Source of the DNA: an uncultured Clostridia bacterium
Lineage (GTDB): Bacteria; Bacillota; Clostridia; Christensenellales; UBA1242
Reading direction: 5' to 3'
Length of the DNA: 21,002 nt
NCBI GenBank assembly: GCA_937893125.1
Contig: CALBHW010000020.1
Coordinates: 1 to 21,002 of the forward strand
Numbering within the stretch: the stretch's first letter is position 1; the number at the start of each line of letters is the position of its first letter. The position numbers and the translations under genes are program-made. Positions 14,401 to 20,340 of the stretch are shown one piece after another. The notes beneath the pieces were generated by a model, which searched no databases, was not told the DNA's origin, and saw nothing but the letters and a program-made list of their open reading frames with translations.

Positions 14401-14599
14401 TAGAATTGAAATGGATATTGTATCAACCTCTGATTATATCAGAAAAGTTGTCGAAAAATATGCCAGCAAAATTAAGCAAGAAGCGCTTGTTACAACATTA
14501 AACGGCAATATCCCAGCCCCAGACTACGCAAAAGAAGTTGAAGTTGTGGGCGAAAAAGTAATTTTGAAATTGAAAGTTGCCAAGGGGGAAACAAAATAA
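11459..14599 (+). CDS. ileS: Isoleucyl-tRNA synthetase, variant-signature type
   Basis: A 1046-residue class Ia synthetase that charges tRNA-Ile and edits Val-tRNA-Ile. The Rossmann domain contains GVHHIWGRTLKD, where the usual HIGH tetrad is H56-H57-I58-W59. The editing (CP1) domain has 'LAWTTTPWTLSANVALAV' and 'GSGVVHIAPGCGAEDFELG'. Cys pairs CPRC (about 182), CWRC, CSHC and CDKC suggest zinc ribbons. 'GDCWLDAGITPFST' and 'IEQIKLWFYSMLVMS' precede the second signature, where KMSKS reads E-F-H-K594-S595, keeping only the last Lys-Ser. The C-terminal anticodon-binding region is complete. The ATG at 11459 follows AAGGGA; an in-frame upstream start (11366) would add 31 basic residues. The 171-base leader has a GCGG(G)TTT/AAACCGC hairpin (11385-11420) but no T-box motif. 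The stop overlaps the next start. Confidence 0.92.
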   Translation: MQKEDSKPNFVSMEKDILKFWKNNKCFEKMVEKNKGHKRFKFLDGPITANNRCGVHHIWGRTLKDITLKYNALKGHDCMYQNGFDAQGMWVEVETEKELGLSGKPEIVKYGIDNFTKKCMDRVNFFAKEITNQSIRMGQWMDWDNSYYTNSDKNILSIWYFLKVCNERGYIVKKNRPMAWCPRCGTSLSEHEMAGSYHDVVHTAIFAKFPVEGKNFRILAWTTTPWTLSANVALAVNPELDYCEVELKESKDTIVLCKDALKVIKEPYEILDEFKGEKLVGLTYETCFPELVEQQFTHKVVAWEDVDATEGSGVVHIAPGCGAEDFELGLRNNLPQLCPIDEQGVMLENTGFLKGKKTTEVVQLVIDRLEQDGKLFYAHKYKHSYPYCWRCKTDLVYKLISTWYICLDDLRPQLLKAIDEVEFEPSYAKKRMVDWLNNMGDWNISRSRFYGLPLPFYVCSHCGHVHVLGSLEELAKKAVNPEEIAKIPHLHRPYIDNVRIKCDKCGAEVERVKEVGDCWLDAGITPFSTKKYFEDKKFFEENFPSDYVCEMIEQIKLWFYSMLVMSVTLTGKAPYKKIVTYQYVKDENGNEFHKSGGNTLDSDVVADKVGADTIRYLYAGANIANDMRFGFSLTDEARRKLMNFWNAYIFYNTYAVIDNPDIANFKIDFDHLCPMDRWLVEKINDFVAKSDKNYGEYKSYLVVKDFEELVDDLTNFYIRVNRRRFWKSDDKKDQLTAYACLYYALKSMVQVMAPIVPFLSEHIWQNLVRGTEKNAPESVMLSDFPQPVDVKSSGIVEKATLARDIIANALRLRNENQLKIKQPLRTMYILSTDAVDSAVEAFEDVIKDELNIKNIEFEHSTEKFNIPSLTVNFKTAGAVLKGNVQQLKEYVTTLNDEKMKDLVTMFYQNSIDIEPFGKLDKSLFNLVLKPKKEYVIASLGADTTLVLDTTLDEDLMLEGAYRELVRTAQVLRKEADFNIEDRIEMDIVSTSDYIRKVVEKYASKIKQEALVTTLNGNIPAPDYAKEVEVVGEKVILKLKVAKGETK

Positions 14600-15285
14600 T
14601 GTGTGATGTTATTTTTGAAGACAACCAAGTTTTGGTCGCTGTAAAACCTCAAAATGTGCCTGTTCAACTAGATAGCAGTGAAGATAAAGATTTTTTGACG
14701 ATGCTAAAAGACTATTTGATTAAGGAGCATAACAAACAAGGCAACGCTTTTTTGGGGCTCGTCCATAGACTTGATAGACCAACTGGCGGGGTAATGGTTT
14801 TTGCAAAAAACTCAAAAAGTGCAGAAAGACTATCAAAGCAAATTCAAGATAGAACAGTTGATAAAATTTATTTTGCTGTTTTAAATGGCGTCCCAAAAAA
14901 TAGACAAGGCACGCTCAAAAATTATCTTAAAAAGGACGAGAGAACAAACACCGTCAAAATTTGTCCACAATACGAAGATGGTGCTAAGGAAGCAGTTTTA
15001 AATTACCAAGTTTTGGAAACAAAAAACGGAAGATCGCTCGTTAAAATCTCACTTGAAACAGGGCGTAGCCACCAGATAAGAGTCCAATTTGCGGGCATAA
15101 ACTGTCCTGTTGTTAACGACCAAAAATATGGGAACCAAAGCGAAAAAGGGAATTTGGCTCTTTGGGCTACTGAAATTAAGTTTGACCATCCAGTAACAAA
15201 AGTTAGGCACACTTTTAGAGTGCCACCACCATACGACGAAGGTGCGTGGAAAGATTTTAATGTTGCAAGATTCTTGCTTGTGTAA
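14599..15285 (+). CDS. RluA-family pseudouridine synthase
   Basis: A 228-residue enzyme that converts specific uridines in rRNA or tRNA to pseudouridine. The catalytic motif is HRLDRPTGG at residues 56-64, with Asp59 as nucleophile. 'DKIYFAVLNG' and 'ETGRSHQIRVQFAGINCPVVND' (abridged) with the RxHQIRVH-like block are typical of the fold. There is no N-terminal S4 domain; the compact catalytic-only form resembles RluA/TruC-type members, so the target site cannot be assigned. The ATG overlaps the TAA of ileS (TAATG), implying translational coupling. An intrinsic terminator follows 80 bases after the stop, so this is the last gene of the ileS operon. Confidence 0.88.
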   Translation: MCDVIFEDNQVLVAVKPQNVPVQLDSSEDKDFLTMLKDYLIKEHNKQGNAFLGLVHRLDRPTGGVMVFAKNSKSAERLSKQIQDRTVDKIYFAVLNGVPKNRQGTLKNYLKKDERTNTVKICPQYEDGAKEAVLNYQVLETKNGRSLVKISLETGRSHQIRVQFAGINCPVVNDQKYGNQSEKGNLALWATEIKFDHPVTKVRHTFRVPPPYDEGAWKDFNVARFLLV

Positions 15286-15364
15286 AATATTAACAAGGCG
15301 AGTTTTACATCCACCATTGAAAAGCGATTGGATAAAAAACTCTAAATGTAAAAAGTTGTTTAAC

Positions 15365-15403
15365 AAAAAATACCCCTAGAATTTACCTAGGAGTATTTTT
15401 TTT
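15365..15403. terminator. Bidirectional terminator after the RluA-family gene
   Basis: AAAAAATAC-C-CCTAG pairs with CTAGG-A-GTATTTTTT, with one C/A mismatch in the middle and a seven-base loop, followed by T residues. The A run on the left arm would also act on transcription coming from groEL. Confidence 0.85.
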
Positions 15404-15442
15404 AAGCTAAACAAATATAAATAAGCTAAAACAAATATAAAT
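15404..15442. repeat. Two-copy 19-20 bp tandem repeat
   Basis: AAGCTAAACAAATATAAAT (15404-15422) is followed directly by AAGCTAAAACAAATATAAAT (15423-15442), which differs by one extra A. A decayed third copy begins AAGCCAAAACTAACA. It lies right after the terminator in the convergent spacer. Confidence 0.7.
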
Positions 15443-15633
15443 AAGCCAAAACTAACATGCAAAGACCAAAAGTAATATATAAAAGCAAACCTAATAAATA
15501 TTATAAGTTTGTTTTTAGTAAATAGCAAAATTTATTAAAACGAACAATATGATTATTAAAAACAATAACACAAGTTTTTAAATCAATATTAAAAATTACA
15601 TAATTGGTGTTTTTTTTAAAAAGTTAGTAAAAA
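15443..15633. other. AT-rich spacer without a supportable gene
   Basis: The convergent spacer between the RluA-family gene and groEL is 348 bases in all. Beyond the terminator and tandem repeat it is very A-rich on the plus strand, with no ORF, RNA or second clear hairpin. Before the terminator, TTTTACAT (15303-15310) and ATGTAAAA (15346-15353) form a spaced inverted repeat. Confidence 0.6.
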
Positions 15634-17208
15634 TTATTCTTTATCGCAAACAAGCGCTTCTGTTGTTAGCATAGTTGTAACAACGCTTACACTATTTTCA
15701 AGCGCGGAAATTGAAACTTTTGCAGGGTCAATAACACCCATTTTAAACAAATCGCCGAATTTTCGTGTAAGTGCGTTATATCCATAGTTCTTTGAGTTCA
15801 TTCTATCGATTTTTTGCATGATTTCATCGACATTTTCGCCTGCATTACTTAAAATTTGCTTAAGTGGGGCAGAAAGGGCCTTTAAAACAATCTCAAACCC
15901 AATTTTTTCTTCTTTTGCTTTACATCTTTTTATTTGTAATTTTAAAAATTTTGACATTTTGTAAAGAGTAACACCGCCTCCAGCAATAATACCTTGTTCA
16001 ATTGCGGAAGTTGTGGCGGAAAGTGCATCCTCAATGCGAAGTTTCTTTTCTTTTTGCTCAACATCTGTGTTTGCACCAACCATAATAGTTGCAATCCCGC
16101 CTTCCAAATTTGTCAATCTTTTTTGAAGTTGCTCTTTATCAAAATCAATACTGCACACCGCAATTTGTTCGCGAATATTATTTTTTCGTCTTTCAAGTCT
16201 ATCTGTTGTGTCTTTTTTAGCAACCAAAATTGTCGTATCTTTTGTGATCTTGGCGTTTTTAACATCACCCATATCATCAATTTCTATGTTTGACAAATTT
16301 TTCTCACTTGCATTTGTTATAACAAAAGTGTCGGTTAAACACGCTAAATCTTCCAAAACTGCCAATTTTTTGTCAGCATAGAAAGGTGCTTTAATAATTG
16401 CACACCTAAACGCACCACGCATTTTGTTCACAACAACCGTTGACAATGCTTCATTTGAAATGTCATCACAAATTATAAGAAGGGGAAGATTTGCGCTCAT
16501 GATTTTTTCCAAGATAGGTAAAATTTGATTAAAATTTTCAATTTTTTTGTCGGTTATAACAACTTTTAAATCTTTTTCTTCAAAAACACCTTTATCCATA
16601 TTTGTTGCGAGATAGGGAGTAACCAGTCCTGACTCCAAAGTCATTCCACTGCTTATAACAAGTTCGGTTTTGTTTGTTTTGCTATCGGTCAAACTGATAT
16701 TACACGAATTGTTACATTTGTATGCCTCAGCAATAAGTTTTCCAATCTCTTTATTTTGTGAAGAAATTGATGCAACGTTTTCAATGTCTTGACTGCTCTC
16801 GATTTTTTTTGAAAGCTTTTTGATTTTGTTAACAACCAAGTCTTTTGCCTTGACAATTCCTTTGTTTATTAAAATGGGGCTATGTTCCATAAGGTCAAAT
16901 TTTACCCCTAAATTTAACATTTCTTGTGCCAAAACGATTGCAGTTGTCGTACCATCGCCTGCCGTATCGTTTGTTTTTTGGCTAACTTCTTTTATAAGCT
17001 TGCACCCCATATTTTCGAAAGCGTCTGGGAGCTCAATTTCTCTTGCGATAGTAACCCCGTCATTTGTGATAAGGGGTGTTGCGTATTTTCTATCTAGAAC
17101 AACATTTTTCCCCTTAGGTCCAAGCGTCAATTTGACTACATTTGCCAGTTTATTAACTCCGTCAAGCAACTTTTGTCTTGACTCTTTTTCTACTACAATT
17201 TCTTTCAT
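15634..17208 (-). CDS. groEL: Chaperonin GroEL (Hsp60), divergent sequence
   Basis: A 524-residue ATP-driven chaperonin subunit that forms a tetradecameric folding chamber with GroES. The equatorial ATP site is intact: 'KLTLGPKGKNVVLDRKYATP', 'TNDGVTIAREIEL' (Asp50), GDGTTTA (Asp85), 'GGGVTLYK' and 'EKKLRIEDALSATTSA', whose Asp matches the catalytic Asp398 of E. coli. The apical domain 'GLVTPYLATNMDK' and 'LPLLIICDDISNEALSTVVV' is recognisable. Unusual points: the VAAGxNPM segment reads FDLMEHSPIL, the GFGDRR apical segment reads FYADKK, and the C-terminal Gly-Gly-Met tail is missing (it ends EALVCDKE). Its ATG overlaps the groES stop by ATGA. It may be a fast-evolving sole copy or a second paralogue. 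Confidence 0.95.
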   Translation of the reverse strand: MKEIVVEKESRQKLLDGVNKLANVVKLTLGPKGKNVVLDRKYATPLITNDGVTIAREIELPDAFENMGCKLIKEVSQKTNDTAGDGTTTAIVLAQEMLNLGVKFDLMEHSPILINKGIVKAKDLVVNKIKKLSKKIESSQDIENVASISSQNKEIGKLIAEAYKCNNSCNISLTDSKTNKTELVISSGMTLESGLVTPYLATNMDKGVFEEKDLKVVITDKKIENFNQILPILEKIMSANLPLLIICDDISNEALSTVVVNKMRGAFRCAIIKAPFYADKKLAVLEDLACLTDTFVITNASEKNLSNIEIDDMGDVKNAKITKDTTILVAKKDTTDRLERRKNNIREQIAVCSIDFDKEQLQKRLTNLEGGIATIMVGANTDVEQKEKKLRIEDALSATTSAIEQGIIAGGGVTLYKMSKFLKLQIKRCKAKEEKIGFEIVLKALSAPLKQILSNAGENVDEIMQKIDRMNSKNYGYNALTRKFGDLFKMGVIDPAKVSISALENSVSVVTTMLTTEALVCDKE

Positions 17209-17489
17209 TTTTTCTCCTTCATAACGACATCGATTTGTCTTAAAATTACATATTCTTCGCCTTGCATTGAAAATTCTACGGCTGTGTGTGGTTCGTAATA
17301 AATTTTGTCGCCGACTTCAATTTGCATCGGGACAAAAACGCCGTACTCATATGACCCGTTTCCCACGCTCTCGACTTTTGCCTGCTGAAGCATTGGTAAC
17401 TTGTCGTCACTTGAAACGATCAACCCGCTTTTTGTCGTGTTTTGCGCCGCAATTTTTTTTGCTAGCACTCTATCAAACAACATTTCCAT
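17205..17489 (-). CDS. groES: Co-chaperonin GroES (Hsp10)
   Basis: A 94-residue subunit of the heptameric lid that caps GroEL. 'FDRVLAKKIAAQNTTKSGLIV' includes the mobile loop (TKSGLIV) that binds the GroEL apical domain. 'VGNGSYEYGVFVPMQIEVGDKIYYEP' (about 42-67, abridged pattern VGxG...VGDxIxY) and 'VILRQIDVV' are the other family blocks. Length is normal. The start ATG 17489 lies after AAAGGAG; a second in-frame ATG two codons later is also possible. It overlaps groEL by four bases. There is no CIRCE operator upstream, so HrcA control is not indicated. Confidence 0.93.
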   Translation of the reverse strand: MEMLFDRVLAKKIAAQNTTKSGLIVSSDDKLPMLQQAKVESVGNGSYEYGVFVPMQIEVGDKIYYEPHTAVEFSMQGEEYVILRQIDVVMKEKK

Positions 17490-17552
17490 TTTTATCTCCT
17501 TTTATCATACTGCTTGCATTTTTTTCATAAATTTTATAATGCAATCATAGTC

Positions 17553-17582
17553 ATTTTAGTTTATATATAGGGCGGTTTTCAA
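17553..17582 (-). promoter_or_regulatory. Possible promoter of groES-groEL
   Basis: On the minus strand TTGAAA (17577-17582) and TAAAAT (17553-17558) are 18 bases apart. The predicted start is near 17546, leaving a leader of about 57 bases. It overlaps the start region of the divergent gene. No CIRCE inverted repeat is present. Confidence 0.35.
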
Positions 17583-17588
17583 AAAAAA

Positions 17589-18383
17589 GTGTCAAAAATT
17601 TTTAAAAAATCACAAAAAAAAGTCAAAAACCTTTCCAAAAAGGGTAAAATCAAGCAAATTTTGTTTGTTTTTCTCTTTATCTTGGTTGATTTGCTTGTTG
17701 TTTTCAATCTGGCCGACATCTTTTCTTCGATTATCACAAAAGAAAAAGGCATTTTTTCGTGCGATAAAATTGAGTTTAATTCATATTCATTTTATTGCGT
17801 TTCATCAAAACATTTTTCAAGTGAGCAAGACGCAATTTTGTATGCGAATGATATTTCGTTAAGGGGCGCGATGGGGCGAGTGTATAAAAACGGGGAATAT
17901 TATGTTTTTGCTGGAATATATCCAACGCTGATTGAGGCACAAGAGATTAAAGAAAATTTAATTGATATTGGATACGATTCTCGCATTGTCACTTTTTCTA
18001 TTCCGTCTGTCCTTGAAAAATACAAAGGAAAAAACAAGAAAACTGTTACGGAAAGTTTGGCAGTTTTAAAGGAAAGCGTTATATCAATGTACAATTTATG
18101 TGAAGATTTTGACAGCGAAAATATTAAGCGAAGCACGTTAAATGGAAAACTTGCTTGCCTTGCCCAAAAAATTGATGACGTGACAACAAATTTTTCTTCA
18201 AATTTATCTGGGTTTGACAAAAATTTTTCTCAAATAGTTTTAAAACAACTTTCTTTTGCGCAAAAAAAAGTTGTGGAAGTAATAACATTTGACGGAAGTT
18301 TTGAAAAGTGTTCATCACTATTAAAAAACAACATTTTTGATATGGTTTTATCTCTTAAAAAGGCTTTTTCAAGCGAGAATTAG
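17589..18383 (+). CDS. Single-pass membrane protein with SPOR-like segment
   Basis: A 264-residue protein. Residues 1-22 are very basic (about ten Lys), 23-50 form one transmembrane helix (ILFVFLFILVDLLVVFNLAD), and the rest is predicted outside. Residues about 65-135 resemble a SPOR repeat: a strand 'YSFYCVSSKHF', a helix 'SEQDAILYANDISLRGAMGR', a strand 'EYYVFAGIYPTLIEAQEIKE' and 'GYDSRIVTF'. SPOR domains bind denuded septal peptidoglycan, so a division or cell-wall role is plausible but inferred. Residues 150-264 are helical and unrecognised. The start is GTG at 17589 with only a distant AGGGCGG; a shorter form is possible. It lies divergent to groES with overlapping promoter space, and a TATATA at about 17562 may be its -10. 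Confidence 0.6.
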   Translation: MSKIFKKSQKKVKNLSKKGKIKQILFVFLFILVDLLVVFNLADIFSSIITKEKGIFSCDKIEFNSYSFYCVSSKHFSSEQDAILYANDISLRGAMGRVYKNGEYYVFAGIYPTLIEAQEIKENLIDIGYDSRIVTFSIPSVLEKYKGKNKKTVTESLAVLKESVISMYNLCEDFDSENIKRSTLNGKLACLAQKIDDVTTNFSSNLSGFDKNFSQIVLKQLSFAQKKVVEVITFDGSFEKCSSLLKNNIFDMVLSLKKAFSSEN

Positions 18384-18405
18384 GTATCTTTTTTGCCCCA
18401 TTTGC

Positions 18406-18434
18406 TTGCTTTAATTTGATATATTTAGTACAAT
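18406..18434 (+). promoter_or_regulatory. Promoter of the SDR operon, predicted leaderless
   Basis: TTGCTT (18406-18411) and TACAAT (18429-18434) are exactly 17 bases apart; the -35 matches that of the SRP RNA promoter. Transcription should start at 18441, the A of the ATG. No Shine-Dalgarno sequence exists upstream of that ATG. Confidence 0.65.
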
Positions 18435-18440
18435 TATTGT

Positions 18441-19310
18441 ATGAAGAAAAACAAAGAAAAAGTGGGACGAGTTGTCGTTATAACTGGCGCTTCAAGCGGT
18501 ATTGGACTTAGAACAAAAGAGCTCTTTGAGCAAAATGGCGATATTGTTATAACTCTTGCTAGAACAAATAGAAATAATTGTGACAATTTTTACGCGTGCG
18601 ATGTGGGGAACGAAAAAAATGTCGAACAGGTTTTTTCGTTAATAAAAGAAAAGTTTGGCAAGATTGACATCCTCATTAACAACGCAGGATTCGGTGTTTC
18701 GGGTGCGATTGAACTCACTCCAATGGATGATATAAGAAAAATCGTTAATGTCAACATTATGGGGGTTGTAGGTTGCACTAAATATGCACTTCCTTTAATA
18801 GGACGGGGTGGAAAGATTATAAACATTTCTTCAGTTTGCGCGATGTTTCCTTTGCCTTATAGAACCTTTTATTGTATGACCAAGTCGGCGGTGAATAGTT
18901 TTAGTTATGGTTTAAAGATGGAATGCAAACCGCTCGGGATTGAAGTAGGATGCGTTTGCCCTGGGGACACAAAAACAAATTTCACAAAAAATAGAGTAAA
19001 AATTTATGAGACTAGCGAGCGATATGGCGATAGAATAACGCAAGCGACGAGCGGAATTGACGCAAGAGAAGATAAACGTATGAGTGTGGATGTGGTCGCA
19101 AAGGTCGTCTTTAAGTTATCAAATAGGCGTTCGCTCCCATGTCATACTATCGTTGGTTCAAAATACAAATTTTTACATTTTATTATGCGATTTTTTCCAT
19201 TAGGCGCACTATTAAGAACAACTGAGCGTTTGTTTGGTGGTCATAAAAAAGCAAAGGAAACGACAAGAAATATCACTAAAAAAGAAGGGGACGAGACCAA
19301 TGGCGGATAA
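18441..19310 (+). CDS. Short-chain dehydrogenase/reductase (SDR)
   Basis: A 289-residue classical SDR. The NAD(P)-binding motif TGASSGIG is near residues 14-21, NNAG at about 80-83, and the catalytic Ser-Tyr-Lys is in 'NISSVCAMFPLPYRTFYCMTK' (Ser, then YCMTK). 'CVCPGDTKTNF' is the usual PG segment after the active site. An Arg after the glycine motif (LARTN) is compatible with NADP preference. Residues from about 235 form an extra amphipathic to hydrophobic region (FLHFIMRFFPLGALL) and a basic tail, suggesting membrane association with a lipid-like or isoprenoid substrate; the substrate is unknown. The last 11 bases overlap the next gene, so it heads an operon with the DAC-like gene. Confidence 0.88.
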   Translation: MKKNKEKVGRVVVITGASSGIGLRTKELFEQNGDIVITLARTNRNNCDNFYACDVGNEKNVEQVFSLIKEKFGKIDILINNAGFGVSGAIELTPMDDIRKIVNVNIMGVVGCTKYALPLIGRGGKIINISSVCAMFPLPYRTFYCMTKSAVNSFSYGLKMECKPLGIEVGCVCPGDTKTNFTKNRVKIYETSERYGDRITQATSGIDAREDKRMSVDVVAKVVFKLSNRRSLPCHTIVGSKYKFLHFIMRFFPLGALLRTTERLFGGHKKAKETTRNITKKEGDETNGG

Positions 19311-20340
19311 TCTTTATTTTACCGAAGCAAAGGAGACTGTTTTAAGATTTATAACCAAAGAATATGCGACTATGCCTGAAAAACTTGTGTCGATGCTTTT
19401 GAACAATTTTTATAAGTTTACGAGCTACGAAGAAGAGAGTAAACAAATAAAACCACGAATTTTTTTTACATCAAACATTGATATGATTAACAAAAATATT
19501 CCAAACTGCTACAAATTGCAACTTTTTAGCGACGAAGACGAGCAGTTTTTCAATTCGAGACTTAAGTCTCTCCTTGTTTTTTGTCTAAATGACTGGACTG
19601 TTTACATTGAGCACAAAGACAATAAGTATAATTATGGTATTTGTAAGGTCTTTAATAGCATCAAGGAAAAGTCACTTGCGGAACTTATTTTTGAAAATGA
19701 AATTTTGCTTAATACCGAAAAATTCAATTTAATTTATATCGACACTTTAAGTTCTTACGCAATTGGCTTGCGTGGGATTAAAGGTGGAAACATAATAATA
19801 AACTTTTCGATAAATGATACAAATTTCTTGAACAGAGAAAATGTTATTAAAAGATTTGTCAATGCGTCGTTTTCAAAGCTTAAAACAACAAAGAATAAAC
19901 TTAATGAAATTAAAATTTTGTATGAAAACATCTTAAAAAGAGCAATAAATGACATCCATGGGGCAATTTGCGTTGTTGTAGACAAAGATTTTAAGGACCC
20001 AAAGGGTTATTTCGCGGACGGAGTGTGGTTAAACGAGCCTATTGAGTTTTCAAAAACTTTCCTTATGACGCGCAGTTATTCGGAAGCAAAGCTGACCAAT
20101 ATAGCCGAACTCTTTATTGCTATGCTCAACTATGACGGCATAACAATTGTTGATAATATCGGGAGAATACGGGCATACAATGTCTTTATTAAATCAGATA
20201 GGCTTACTAAGAAAAATGTTACAGGGGGCGCAAGAAAACGCGCAGCATACGCTATTATAAATAGCGGAATGAAAAAAATTGTGGGGGTGTATTTCCATTC
20301 GCAAGATGGAGAAATTTTTTATGAAGAGGTTAAAAAATAG
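19300..20340 (+). CDS. Divergent DisA-N/DAC-like domain protein
   Basis: A 346-residue soluble protein. Residues about 1-215 are unrecognised, alpha/beta. From about 220 the sequence follows the order of a diadenylate cyclase (DAC) domain: 'HGAICVVVDKD' (G221), 'FADGVWLNEPIE', a helix 'EAKLTNIAELFIAMLNYDGI' with D279-G280 where DAC has DGA, 'IGRIRAYNVFIKS', then G310-A-R-K-R-A-A316 where DAC has GTRHRAA, and 'IVGVYFHSQDGEIFY' at the usual IVVSEETGxIS position. Asp and the Arg-x-Arg are kept; the acidic residues of ISE and SEET are Asn and Gln here. It may therefore be a weak cyclase or, like the DACN-type sensor families, a nucleotide-binding non-enzyme. ATG 19300 follows GAAGGGGA and overlaps the SDR gene by 11 bases; an upstream in-frame start would lie inside that gene. 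Confidence 0.6.
   Translation: MADNLYFTEAKETVLRFITKEYATMPEKLVSMLLNNFYKFTSYEEESKQIKPRIFFTSNIDMINKNIPNCYKLQLFSDEDEQFFNSRLKSLLVFCLNDWTVYIEHKDNKYNYGICKVFNSIKEKSLAELIFENEILLNTEKFNLIYIDTLSSYAIGLRGIKGGNIIINFSINDTNFLNRENVIKRFVNASFSKLKTTKNKLNEIKILYENILKRAINDIHGAICVVVDKDFKDPKGYFADGVWLNEPIEFSKTFLMTRSYSEAKLTNIAELFIAMLNYDGITIVDNIGRIRAYNVFIKSDRLTKKNVTGGARKRAAYAIINSGMKKIVGVYFHSQDGEIFYEEVKK

Noticed and set aside
17461..17474. CIRCE-like half site (GAGTGCTAG on the minus strand) in groES
   Set aside because: It encodes the conserved DRVLAK residues, and no partner arm lies nine bases away.
19234..19299. Upstream start for the DAC-like protein
   Set aside because: It lies deep inside the SDR coding sequence without an RBS; ATG 19300 has GAAGGGGA at suitable distance.
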